From assembly GCA_964451415.1 (NCBI GenBank), contig CAYVHU010000013.1, positions 1 to 64,000 of the forward strand: 64,000 nucleotides of DNA. Direction: 5' to 3'. Of the stretch, positions 44,722 through 53,555 are shown in pieces. Position numbers and translations under genes: made by a program. Positions within the stretch are counted from its first letter, which is position 1, and each line of letters opens with the position of its first letter. A model generated the notes under the pieces. That model was not told the DNA's origin. It made no database searches and saw only the letters and a list, made by a program, of their open reading frames with translations. Source of the stretch: CAYVHU01 sp964451415. GTDB taxonomy: Bacteria; Pseudomonadota; Alphaproteobacteria; Rhodospirillales; Magnetovibrionaceae.

Positions 44722-44856
44722 CAATTCACACAATCCAATTGTCGATGACACACGCCGCCGTGAATTCGCACACCATTTTAGGTCAGAGCCCCCCCGTTCC
44801 CTACCTTTAATTTATAAGCTATCGTGCCGTCTTCGTTCCTGGAAACGGCTGTGAAA

Positions 44857-45495
44857 ATGACCTGTAGACTTTATCTGATCACCCCGCCCGTCCTTGATCC
44901 CGAGCGCTTTCGTCCTCATCTGGCGGCGGCTCTTGAGACGGGCGACGTCGCGTGTGTGCAACTGCGCCTGAAAACGCCGCACGGTGAGCCTGAAGATCGT
45001 GAAACCGTGCGCGCGGCAGCAAAGATCCTGATGCCCGAAGCGCACGAACGCGAGGTTGTGTTTCTCATCAACGACGACGCCGAACTGGCGCGGGATTTGG
45101 GCGCGGACGGCGTCCATGTCGGCCAGGACGACTTGAGCGCACGCGATGCACGTGCATGTCTTGGACCGCACGCCATTGTCGGGGTAACGTGCCACAATTC
45201 GCGCCATCTAGCCATGCAGGCCGCGGAACAAGGCGCGGACTACGTTGCCTTCGGCGCTTTTTTCCCAACCCCGACAAAAACCGGCTCAAGCCCGGCGGAG
45301 GTGGAGACGTTGAAGATATGGTCCTCCATAGCGACCGTGCCATGTGTCGCCATCGGCGGTATTACGCCCCTGAACGCGCACGCCCTGATTGAAGCCGGTG
45401 CCGATTTTCTTGCCGTTTCCTCAGGCATATGGAACGATCCGGACGGCCCCGGCGCAGCGCTAAAAGCCTTCAACATTTTGCTTTCAAAGCATTGA
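44857..45495 (+). CDS. thiE: Thiamine-phosphate synthase
   Basis: The roughly 212-aa TIM-barrel enzyme joins HMP-PP and thiazole-phosphate. Motifs are YLITPP at the start, CVQLRLK, FLINDDAELARDLGADGVHVGQDD, and GAFFPTPTKTGSSPA, with C-terminal VAIGGITPLNA. The start may be the ATG at 44857 or the GTG at 44824. No other thi gene is next to it, so it is a stand-alone copy between two signalling units. Confidence 0.92.
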   Translation: MTCRLYLITPPVLDPERFRPHLAAALETGDVACVQLRLKTPHGEPEDRETVRAAAKILMPEAHEREVVFLINDDAELARDLGADGVHVGQDDLSARDARACLGPHAIVGVTCHNSRHLAMQAAEQGADYVAFGAFFPTPTKTGSSPAEVETLKIWSSIATVPCVAIGGITPLNAHALIEAGADFLAVSSGIWNDPDGPGAALKAFNILLSKH

Positions 45496-45567
45496 TAGAC
45501 AGGGAGCGGAAAACCTGACACATATTGCAAATATAAAAGCGGAGTCCCAAAGCAGTAGGGCAAAATC

Positions 45568-46374
45568 GTGGACGGGCATCATTTTGCAAAGAACGTGGCG
45601 GATATCCGCGACAGCGCCAGGCGTATTACGGGCGGCTTGGAAAGCCTTGTCTCCTCCATCGACACCATCGCCCACGACAACGCGCCTTTTCTAACCAACG
45701 ACGCTCCACTGCCCGAAAGCGACCATGGCACGGCCATTCGCAACCTGTTGCAAGGCATCCGCCGGCAAATCGGCGACATCGTTGAACAAGGCCGCCAATT
45801 CGAAAATAAGATGGCGTCGTGTTCCACCCATATCACCGAACTTTCCCGCCAACTGCGCGAAAACAAGCAAGCCGCCATGCTGGACCCCATCACGGGCATC
45901 GGCAACCGGCGAAAATTCGAAGAATCCCTGGCCGACATCCTCAAACGGCTGGAAGACTTCAACGGCAAGATTTCCGTTCTTCTTGCGGATGTCGATCATT
46001 TCAAGGCGCTCAACGACACCTTCGGTCACAGCGTCGGCGATCAGGTCCTAAGGCTCGTGGCGAAGACCTTTGTCAACTGCCTCAAGGGCGGCGACGAGGT
46101 GGCGCGCTGGGGCGGCGACGAATTCGCCGCCATTTTGCCCAACACCACCTTGGACAATGCCGTGGCGGTCAGCGCATATCTGCAAGACACGATGAACGCC
46201 CGGTCTTTGAAAAACAGGATCACGGGGGAAAACATGGGTAAAATAACCCTGTCCATCGGGGTCTCAACATACCGCGACGGGGACAATGCGCACGAACTCA
46301 TCTTTCGCGCGGATCAAGCGCTCTGCGAAGCCAAACGCCGTGGCCACAACCGCACCGTCGCCAAGGAAGATTAG
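45568..46374 (+). CDS. Diguanylate cyclase (GGDEF), soluble
   Basis: This 268-aa protein starts with GTG at 45568. Residues 1-100 are helical and probably a coiled-coil dimeriser (RNLLQGIRRQIGDIVEQGRQ). The GGDEF domain follows: DPITGIGNRRKFEE, LADVDHFKALNDTFGH, and an intact active site WGGDEFAAI. At the place of the inhibitory I-site RxxD, five residues before GGDEF, it has KGGD, so product feedback may be altered. It converges on the next histidine kinase with a 4-bp overlap of the 3' ends. Confidence 0.93.
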   Translation: MDGHHFAKNVADIRDSARRITGGLESLVSSIDTIAHDNAPFLTNDAPLPESDHGTAIRNLLQGIRRQIGDIVEQGRQFENKMASCSTHITELSRQLRENKQAAMLDPITGIGNRRKFEESLADILKRLEDFNGKISVLLADVDHFKALNDTFGHSVGDQVLRLVAKTFVNCLKGGDEVARWGGDEFAAILPNTTLDNAVAVSAYLQDTMNARSLKNRITGENMGKITLSIGVSTYRDGDNAHELIFRADQALCEAKRRGHNRTVAKED

Positions 46375-48179
46375 ATTGGGCGCAATATGGCACGCGACGG
46401 CGGAAACGTAACGCTGACGGTGGTGCCCCGAGCAACTTCGCTGTCAATGGCAATTTCACCACCATGCAGTTCGACAAGACGGCGGCAAATATAAAGCCCC
46501 AGCCCGGTCCCTTCGGTGGCGCGCGCAATATGCGGGTTGTCCTGGACGAAGGGGTCCGCGATGCGCGCCAGGGACTGCGCGGAGATGCCGCATCCGTTGT
46601 CCTTAACGCTCATCGTTATGCCAACACCGGCTTGATACGAACAAGAAATGCGGATCGCTCCCTTCTCGGGGGTGAATTTAACCGCATTGGACATGAGATT
46701 GTTGGCGATTTGCGTCAGGGCCCGTTCATCCGCTGAAACGGCTTCAATGTCTGGATCACACTCGATATCACAGGAAATGTTTTTTGCGCTCAATTGCGGC
46801 GCAAAGGTTTGGCGGATGCCTTCAAGAAAAAGGCTCGGCTGAATGTGCGTATCGACGATCTGAAATTCGTCGCTTTCGATTTTCGATAAATCGAGAATGT
46901 CGTTCACCAGGCTGAGCAAATGGGTGCCACTGTGGTGAATGTACCCGATATACTCCTTGTAGTGCTCCTCTTTTATGGGACCGAACGTTTCTGCCTGAAT
47001 CAGACCCGTAAAACCTATGATGCTGTTCAGCGGCGAACGCAGATCGTGGCTCATCGAGGCGAGAAAGTCCGACTTGGCCCGATTGGAGGCATCCGCCTGG
47101 CGTTCCCGCTCCTTGCCCTGTTCTTGCTGCGTGATATCGGCAACGATGGACGTGACGCCGACCAGGGCGTCTTTTTCGTCCACCAACGGCGTGTTGTACC
47201 ATTCGCAAATAATTTTCCGGCCGTCCCGGGTGACATTGGCCATGGCGGTTTTTTCAAAGTTGCGCTGAGAAATAATGCGCTCTTGCATATCCACGACGGC
47301 TTTACGCGCATCGGGAGGGAATAAAAGAACGGCGACATCCGCGCCGATCGCATCTTTTTGGGGGATACTGAAGATATTTTCCGCCGCCGGATTCCACGAT
47401 GTAATGCAGCGATCCGTATTCCAGTCGATCACCGCCAGCGGGACTTGAGCGCGGTGCAGGTCCTGGCGTTTACGGCTTTTCGCCAACGTTGCATAGGCGC
47501 GTTGCGACGAACGGCTCATCTGGTTGAGGGCAAAAACGACCTCATCCAGTTCGTCCATTTCACCACGCTGCGACATGCTCTTGTCGAGTTCCAAGTTATC
47601 CCACTTCCCCGACATATCGAACGCGTGGATGTGTCGGACGATGGTCCCCAAATGACGCCCGACCAGACGATGGAAGATGTAGAGAATAAAGCCCGAAACC
47701 AGAAACGTCTTAAAGCCGTTGCTCAAAATGACAATGACAAACTTCCGTAACAGTCGCGATAAAACCCGGTCCAGGCTGGCCACAACCTTCAATGTGCCGA
47801 TGCGAACGTTTTTTCCCCGGTAACGATAATGAAGGGGAAAATCCCTGATGATACGTCGCTGCGAGATCATCTTACCGGCTTGCCAACGCACCGCGCCATC
47901 GACCGAAATCGCCAAATATTCCAGGTCCGGAAGTTCCACAAGTCCGTTAAGTTGAACCTGTATCTGAGCCGTATCCGCCACCCAGACATTACGTTCCAAA
48001 TTCGGCAATTGGGCGTCGCGAATGGCGTCGAATTTCAAATCTATGAGCCTTAAGTCGCTGTTGTAATCCGAATACAACTGAAGCGCGGTCACCACCAGCG
48101 TAATCAGTGAGCTGAACAAAACAACGTACACGGCCAAACGCCGGGAGATACGCAATATGGGAAAGGGCCGGCTTACCAT
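46371..48179 (-). CDS. Sensor histidine kinase (PAS-HisKA-HATPase)
   Basis: This 602-aa membrane kinase has TM1 at about 15-35, a periplasmic domain (36-145), TM2 about 147-170, a HAMP-like linker, and PAS about 240-350 (PLAVIDWNTDRCITSWNPAAENIF). HisKA has His378 in ASMSHDLRSPLNSIIGF, and the ATPase has NNLMSNAVKF and GTGLGLYI. There is no receiver domain. It starts 9 bp after a periplasmic-binding protein gene, so the two form a unit like the pair at 41593-44721. Confidence 0.93.
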   Translation of the reverse strand: MVSRPFPILRISRRLAVYVVLFSSLITLVVTALQLYSDYNSDLRLIDLKFDAIRDAQLPNLERNVWVADTAQIQVQLNGLVELPDLEYLAISVDGAVRWQAGKMISQRRIIRDFPLHYRYRGKNVRIGTLKVVASLDRVLSRLLRKFVIVILSNGFKTFLVSGFILYIFHRLVGRHLGTIVRHIHAFDMSGKWDNLELDKSMSQRGEMDELDEVVFALNQMSRSSQRAYATLAKSRKRQDLHRAQVPLAVIDWNTDRCITSWNPAAENIFSIPQKDAIGADVAVLLFPPDARKAVVDMQERIISQRNFEKTAMANVTRDGRKIICEWYNTPLVDEKDALVGVTSIVADITQQEQGKERERQADASNRAKSDFLASMSHDLRSPLNSIIGFTGLIQAETFGPIKEEHYKEYIGYIHHSGTHLLSLVNDILDLSKIESDEFQIVDTHIQPSLFLEGIRQTFAPQLSAKNISCDIECDPDIEAVSADERALTQIANNLMSNAVKFTPEKGAIRISCSYQAGVGITMSVKDNGCGISAQSLARIADPFVQDNPHIARATEGTGLGLYICRRLVELHGGEIAIDSEVARGTTVSVTFPPSRAILRPI

Positions 48180-48188
48180 GGATGTACG

Positions 48189-48983
48189 CTAATTTCGTTC
48201 GTATTTTTCATAGGGAAGCAAGGTTCGATCGAAGGCCGTTTTATAGAAACCGTCCGCCTTCATGGACTTCAGCGCCGCGCTCAGCCTGGGAATCAGGCTT
48301 GCCCGGCGTTTGTGCAGATAAAAAAACATTTTCCGCGTGGCGAGCGGCGGCTCAAGCAACCGAACGCCGCGCAGGTCTTGTTCTTGCAGACGCCTTAAGC
48401 CCTGCCATTTTTCAAACAAAATAATATCGGAACGATTGCTTGTGAGCAGTTCGAAAAGCTGGTCGGCATTTTGCACTGTGGTGAGGTATTTAAGACCTCG
48501 TGTCGATTGTTCGAAAATTTTCCAACCATTGATGTAGGCGACCGTATAGGGGGCCAGATCCGCCCAGTTCTTGATTTGAATGTCCGCACGGCGGGTAAAA
48601 GCGACAAAAACCCAATCCATGACCTCTTCGGGCACCATGCGCAGATTTTTGTACTTCTTTTCAAGGCCCGGAATGCGCACCGCGGTGCCGTCGTCCAGCC
48701 CCCTGTTCAGATTGAGAAGCGCCCGTTCGCCAGGCAGGATTTTGATGCTTACCCGCATCCCCAGACGCCTGAATGCTTCTTCGGTAATGAGGTCCTGATA
48801 GCCGTTCTGCGCCGGGGTGGCCAGCGGCGCATTGGATGTGGTGTTGAAACGAATCAACTCGTTCGCTTGTCCATTGGCGGACAGACTTGAAAACAGCACC
48901 CCACAAACAAGTGCACCAACAACACCGATCACGCGGGGGCGTGCTTTCAAGCACTTTTCGCCGTTGCCGTTTAAGGCCCGCAT
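48189..48983 (-). CDS. Periplasmic solute-binding protein (PBP type 2)
   Basis: This 264-aa protein starts at the ATG at 48983 (MRALNGNGEKCLKARPR); the frame is open 28 codons further up. A signal peptide lies at about 15-38 (VIGVVGALVCGVLFSSLSANGQA). The rest resembles the amino-acid-type binding fold: PAQNGYQDLITEEAFRRLGM, WADLAPYTVAYINGWK and SNRSDIILFEKWQGLR. No transporter genes are present. It is immediately upstream of a histidine kinase, suggesting ligand sensing. Confidence 0.83.
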   Translation of the reverse strand: MRALNGNGEKCLKARPRVIGVVGALVCGVLFSSLSANGQANELIRFNTTSNAPLATPAQNGYQDLITEEAFRRLGMRVSIKILPGERALLNLNRGLDDGTAVRIPGLEKKYKNLRMVPEEVMDWVFVAFTRRADIQIKNWADLAPYTVAYINGWKIFEQSTRGLKYLTTVQNADQLFELLTSNRSDIILFEKWQGLRRLQEQDLRGVRLLEPPLATRKMFFYLHKRRASLIPRLSAALKSMKADGFYKTAFDRTLLPYEKYERN

Positions 48984-49231
48984 TCTTCGATGCTCCACCT
49001 TGTCGTGCCATATGCACACACAAAACAAACTCAACCAAAAAGCGCCAGAGACTTTGCCAATATTCAACCTACGGCATCATATGCACATCATTTATAACAT
49101 ATTTATAGTCTCGTGGGGCGATCTTAACACAGAGGATTATAGACATTGCTTCATCGGGCCTCGGATGATAGCTTCCGCGCCATCAAGAGCGAACGCTCAT
49201 CTTTCGGCTCTTCACACTCTGCGGTGATGTC

Positions 49232-49801
49232 ATGAAAATCAACGGTAATGCAATCCGCCCCGGCATGGTGATCGAACATCAAGGCCGCCTGTGGCGCGCA
49301 GTCAAGATCCAGCACACCCAGCCCGGCAAGGGGGGGGCGTACCTGCAAGTCGAACTCAAGGACCTGCAAACCGGCACCAAATTGAACGATCGGTTTCGTT
49401 CATCGGAAACGGTTGAGCGCGCCACCTTGGAACAGCGCGACTATCAGTACCTGTTCAACGACGGCGAAATGTACACCTTCATGGACACGGAAACCTTTGA
49501 ACAGATCGAATTGAATGCCGAACAGATCGGCGAAGATCAAGTGGCGTACCTACAAGAAAACATGACCGTCACCATCGAGAGCCACGAGGATACGCCCATC
49601 GGCGTGCAGTTGCCCGCCACCGTGGTTCTGGAAATAACCGAAGCCGACGCCGTGGTAAAAGGCCAAACGGCATCTTCCAGTTACAAGCCCGCGATGCTGG
49701 AAAACGGCGTGCGCACCTTAGTGCCGCCACACATCGAAACCGGCGTGCGCGTTGTCATCAACACCGTTGACGGTTCCTACGTCGAACGCGCAAAATCCTA
49801 A
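49232..49801 (+). CDS. efp: Elongation factor P
   Basis: This 189-aa factor relieves ribosome stalling at proline runs. The KOW-like N-domain has the modification loop HTQPGKGGAY with Lys33. The OB domains follow (DGEMYTFMDTETFEQ; VPPHIETGVRVVINTVDGSYVERAKS). Lys at the tip suggests lysylation by EpmA-type enzymes located elsewhere. Proline-rich proteins such as the neighbour at 50798 are typical clients. Confidence 0.96.
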   Translation: MKINGNAIRPGMVIEHQGRLWRAVKIQHTQPGKGGAYLQVELKDLQTGTKLNDRFRSSETVERATLEQRDYQYLFNDGEMYTFMDTETFEQIELNAEQIGEDQVAYLQENMTVTIESHEDTPIGVQLPATVVLEITEADAVVKGQTASSSYKPAMLENGVRTLVPPHIETGVRVVINTVDGSYVERAKS

Positions 49802-49855
49802 GCGCCCCGCGACCTGAACTCGATACAGATTGCATTTTCAAGGACTTCCCCGATT

Positions 49856-50644
49856 ATGGCCCATCCCCGCTCGGCCCTCCTGAACGTCATGGCCGCCGCC
49901 GCCCAGAAAGCAGCGCGGCGCATGGTCCGCGATTTCGGCGAGGTGGAAAACCTTCAGGTGTCGCGAAAAGGTCCGGCAGACTTCGTTTCCCTTGCCGATA
50001 AAAAGGCCGAACAGACCCTGGTGCAGGAGTTGAGCAAGGCACGTCCAGACTATGGCTTCGTCCTGGAAGAGGGCGAAAATATTACCGGCAAGGACTCCTC
50101 CAACACCTGGGTCATCGACCCGCTGGACGGCACCACAAATTTCCTTCACGGTATTCCACACTTTGCTATTTCCATCGCCTTGATGCGTGATAACGATCTG
50201 TTCGCGGGCGTCGTGTACAACCCGCTCAGCGACGAAATGTTCTGGGCGGAAAAAGGCCAGGGCGCGTTCCTCAACGGGCGGCGCTTGCGTGTCTCGGCGC
50301 GCCACGACATGTCAGAAGGCCTGTTTGCCACCGGATTTGGGTTCATGGGCCGGGACGCCGACCCGCGCTACCTGGAACGGATCGAAGCCGTCACCAGCGT
50401 TAGCGCCGGCATCCGGCGTTTCGGCGCTGCCGCATTGGATCTGGCTTACGTGGCGGCAGGGCGCTACGATGGATACTGGGAATGCAGCCTTCAGCCCTGG
50501 GACTTAGCCGCGGGCATCGTCCTGGTGCGCGAGGCGGGCGGTTTCGTCAGCGACATTTCAGGACGGAAAAAAATGTTGGAAACCGGCTCCGTCCTGGCGG
50601 CCAACGACAAATTCTATGCTCCGCTCCACAAACTGTTGAAGTAG
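49856..50644 (+). CDS. suhB: Inositol-1-monophosphatase family protein
   Basis: This 262-aa Mg2+-dependent phosphatase has metal ligands in FVLEEGEN (Glu71/72), WVIDPLDGTTNF (Asp88, Asp91) and QPWDLAAG near the C-terminus. In bacteria SuhB also acts in rRNA transcription complexes. It starts 54 bp after efp and probably shares its transcript. Confidence 0.93.
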   Translation: MAHPRSALLNVMAAAAQKAARRMVRDFGEVENLQVSRKGPADFVSLADKKAEQTLVQELSKARPDYGFVLEEGENITGKDSSNTWVIDPLDGTTNFLHGIPHFAISIALMRDNDLFAGVVYNPLSDEMFWAEKGQGAFLNGRRLRVSARHDMSEGLFATGFGFMGRDADPRYLERIEAVTSVSAGIRRFGAAALDLAYVAAGRYDGYWECSLQPWDLAAGIVLVREAGGFVSDISGRKKMLETGSVLAANDKFYAPLHKLLK

Positions 50645-50797
50645 TGCACGCGAAGGCTTTCTCTCGACGGTGAAAACGACGCCAAACGGGTTGCTATCAG
50701 GCTCTTGGCATTGTTATTGTGAAGAACGCGATTCGCGCGCAACGTTTGGTGTGAACTGTTGGTTCGCAAGCGGGAATCTACAGGCCGGGGAAAACCA

Positions 50798-52210
50798 TTG
50801 GACACGCATGCTTTGAATCGAGACGCTTACGCCCAGCATGGGGACGCTGCGGGCGGACGTATCGGGGGGATTTCACTTCTTATTCTGAGCCAACTGTTTT
50901 TCTCGTTTTCAGTCCCTTTTGCCCATGCCGCCCATGCCGCCCAAGCCACCCAAGCCGCCCAAGCCGCCCAAGTACAGAACTCACCAACGGTTGATCTGTC
51001 CGACCCCAACGTGAGCGTGGACCTGTCCGTGCTCAACGACGGCGGCATTGCCCCGCACATCGGCGCGCCCGTCCCCACGACAGCCACGACGACACCATAT
51101 GACGGTCTTTATCGTCCCCCCGGCAAAAAACCGCCGGTCTCAATGCTGTATGTCAAGCCGTCCGCCAATTTCAAACTGCCCCCGCAAACCAAACCGCTCA
51201 TTGCGCCGCGCCCCACCCCACAGGTTTCCGAACCTCGCCCCCAGGCTTCCAAAAACCAACCAACGGGCCTGACGCCAAAGCCAGCGGCGGTGCAAATTGC
51301 GGCGGAACCCGCACCTCAGGAAACGAAAACACCCGTCCTCACAAAAAAGCAGATTTCCGCAGCAGCAGAACCCACGGAGCACACCCCCGTCTCCAACGCT
51401 GCGCCGCAAGAACCGCTTTTGCCCCCCTTACCCGCATCGGCAAGCACGGTCTTGGTGCAGAAGCCAGCCGAGGGTAAAACCGCTACCAGTGAGGCGATTC
51501 CCGCCCCACCCCCCGCCCCCGTCATCGCCGTACAGCCCCAGGACGTACAGCCCCAAGGCACATCGACACCATCAAGCCACAGCGCAAAAACGCCGCGCGC
51601 AGAAGTTGCTACCGCGTCCCCTAGTGCGGTCCCTGCGCCTCCTGAGGTTATGCCCCCACCGGCTCCCCCCCCCCCTGCGCCGGACATTGCCTCCACAAAA
51701 GTCGACGAAGCGCCCGCGACACCCGCGCTGAGCCCGCCGCCACAGATGCACACGACGCGCGAAACGGGTCCCTCCGTGGTCGTAAAACTGCCTCCGGCCA
51801 TTCAATCCCAAAATGAGGCAAAAGGCGAAAAGACGTCCCGTGTGGCATCCTTGCCGTCATCTGCCGACGCGCCGGTGACAACGGTGCCGCCGATGCAGGG
51901 AAATTCCCTGCGTATCGTGTTCGAAGGAAAGTCGTCAAAACTGCCCCGCGATGCACGCGCCGCCTTGAAGACCGTTTCCACGCGCATGAACCAGCAAAAG
52001 AACCTTCGTCTGCAACTCGTCGCCTATGCGGGTAGTTCCAGCACGTCGGCGAGTGCGGCGCGACGTCTTTCGCTTTCGCGAGCCTTGGCGGTACGCTCTT
52101 TTCTGATTGAAAACGGTGTACGCTCAACGCGCATCGATGTTCGCGCGCTTGGCAACAAATCCTCGCAAGGCGTCACGGAACGGGTGGATATCACCATTGT
52201 GAAACGATAA
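50798..52210 (+). CDS. Proline-rich OmpA-domain protein
   Basis: This exported protein of about 470 aa has a signal peptide (ISLLILSQLFFSFSVPFAHA). It is followed by an Ala-Gln repeat, then about 280 residues very rich in Pro, Ala and Thr that are likely extended. A C-terminal OmpA-like peptidoglycan-binding domain (about 105 aa) has LRIVFEGKSSKLPRDARAAL and SLSRALAVRSFLIENGVRSTRIDVRALG. No ATG start is seen: TTG at 50798 or TTG at 50759 are possible, so the N-terminus is uncertain. It may reach from the outer membrane or periplasm to peptidoglycan. The next two genes encode a MotA/TolQ-like and MotB-like pair. Confidence 0.82.
   Translation: MDTHALNRDAYAQHGDAAGGRIGGISLLILSQLFFSFSVPFAHAAHAAQATQAAQAAQVQNSPTVDLSDPNVSVDLSVLNDGGIAPHIGAPVPTTATTTPYDGLYRPPGKKPPVSMLYVKPSANFKLPPQTKPLIAPRPTPQVSEPRPQASKNQPTGLTPKPAAVQIAAEPAPQETKTPVLTKKQISAAAEPTEHTPVSNAAPQEPLLPPLPASASTVLVQKPAEGKTATSEAIPAPPPAPVIAVQPQDVQPQGTSTPSSHSAKTPRAEVATASPSAVPAPPEVMPPPAPPPPAPDIASTKVDEAPATPALSPPPQMHTTRETGPSVVVKLPPAIQSQNEAKGEKTSRVASLPSSADAPVTTVPPMQGNSLRIVFEGKSSKLPRDARAALKTVSTRMNQQKNLRLQLVAYAGSSSTSASAARRLSLSRALAVRSFLIENGVRSTRIDVRALGNKSSQGVTERVDITIVKR
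50921..50974 (+). repeat. Six tandem 9-bp units gcccaagcc/gcccatgcc
   Basis: Imperfect 9-bp tandem repeats just after the signal peptide encode AHAAHAAQATQAAQAAQ. The length could change by slippage in steps of three residues without frameshift. Confidence 0.8.
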
Positions 52211-52297
52211 ACAACCGGCGAAGACCAACTTTTTCGCCTCACCTTCGCCCCGGCGTCTCACGCGCGTCACGGTGGGGTGCGCCGTGAAATGATGGTG

Positions 52298-52357
52298 GGG
52301 CCTGCGAACTTGGGACCTGCGAACTTGGGACCTCCAAACTTGGGACCTCCAAAAATG
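52298..52357 (+). repeat. Four tandem 15-bp units over the start of the MotA/TolQ-like gene
   Basis: Units at 52298, 52313, 52328 and 52343 read gggcctgcgaacttg, ggacctgcgaacttg, ggacctccaaacttg and ggacctccaaaaatg. The final unit ends in the probable start ATG (52355). In the other three the same place is TTG in the same frame, so each unit looks like a copy of a small initiation region (GGACC plus start codon). Confidence 0.85.
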
Positions 52358-53542
52358 ACCAATCCACGCCGCTTTTTGTTTCGCATGTTTCTGTTTTTGG
52401 TCTTCGTCATCGCGGCGGGGGCGGCCGTTTACGGCCCCGTGTTCACGGCGTTCCAGACCAATATCCCCCTGAACGGTCTGATTCTCGGCGTTTTCGCCCT
52501 GGGCGCGATCTACAATGTCCGTCAGGTTCTGCAATTGGGTCCGGAACTATCGTGGATCGAATCCTTTCGCACCCGCACCCAAAGCGCCCACATACAACCC
52601 CATATGTCCGCCCCCGCCACATCCGTGGCAAGCCCCGCGGTCCCCCACCAAGGTATGGCGCCACGTTTGCTCGCCCCCCTGGCCGCAATGGTGGGTGAAC
52701 GAGAAACCATTAAACTCAGTCCCATGGCGTTGCGCTCGGTGCTCGACGGTATCGCCAGCCGCCTGGATGAACAACGCGACATTTCACGATACACTATCGC
52801 CTTGCTGGTGTTCCTGGGGCTGTTGGGGACCTTCTGGGGGTTGCTGGGCACCTTGGGGGCGATCCGCAACGTGATCGGTGACATTCAGGTGGGCGGCGGT
52901 GAAGTCGGCCAGATGTTCAACCAGTTGAAAGCCGGTCTGGAAGCGCCCCTGGCTGGTATGGGGACGGCCTTTTCCAGTTCCCTGTTCGGTCTCGCGGGAT
53001 CTTTGGTATTGGGTTTTTTGGATTTACAGACCGGACAGGCGCAAAACCGTTTCTACACCGAATTGGAAGACTGGCTGTCCACGCAGGCGCGCCTGTCGTC
53101 CGGTGCGCTGGGCGCGGAAGGCGAACAGACCGTCCCCGCTTATGTCGAGGCCTTGTTGGAGAAGACGGCGGAAGGCCTGGAAAATTTGCAACGCACCATG
53201 GCCCACGGAGAAGAAGCGCGTATCCAGACGTCCATTGCGCTCACCCAGCTCAGCGAAAAAATGAGCACCATTACCGACTTCATGCAAACCGAGCAACTAA
53301 TCATGAAAAAGCTCGCCGAAACGCATATCGACCTGAAACCGGCCCTGGAGAAGATTGCCGAGGCCAGCACGCTGGACGGCGGCGCGATGGATGACGCCAC
53401 ACGCATACACATCCGCAACATCGATCTGTCCGTCTCGCGCATTTTAGAGGAAGGCCGCACCGGGCGTGAAGAATTGATGCACCAGGTACGCAGTGAAATC
53501 AAGCTTCTGGCGCGCACCGTCTCCGGACGGGGCGAGGCATAG
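52355..53542 (+). CDS. MotA/TolQ/ExbB-like proton channel protein
   Basis: This 395-aa membrane protein starts MTNPRRFLFRMFLFLV. Two helices lie near the N-terminus (about 8-30 and 35-55), then a cytoplasmic stretch. The MotA/TolQ core follows with YTIALLVFLGLLGTFWGLLGTLGAI and MGTAFSSSLFGLAGSLVLGFLDLQTGQAQ. A roughly 170-residue helical C-terminal tail extends into the cytoplasm. It partners with the MotB-like gene 13 bp downstream. Such chromosomal pairs occur in many alphaproteobacteria; whether they energise cell-envelope work is unknown. Confidence 0.88.
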   Translation: MTNPRRFLFRMFLFLVFVIAAGAAVYGPVFTAFQTNIPLNGLILGVFALGAIYNVRQVLQLGPELSWIESFRTRTQSAHIQPHMSAPATSVASPAVPHQGMAPRLLAPLAAMVGERETIKLSPMALRSVLDGIASRLDEQRDISRYTIALLVFLGLLGTFWGLLGTLGAIRNVIGDIQVGGGEVGQMFNQLKAGLEAPLAGMGTAFSSSLFGLAGSLVLGFLDLQTGQAQNRFYTELEDWLSTQARLSSGALGAEGEQTVPAYVEALLEKTAEGLENLQRTMAHGEEARIQTSIALTQLSEKMSTITDFMQTEQLIMKKLAETHIDLKPALEKIAEASTLDGGAMDDATRIHIRNIDLSVSRILEEGRTGREELMHQVRSEIKLLARTVSGRGEA

Positions 53543-53555
53543 ACGGAGTCTTTCC

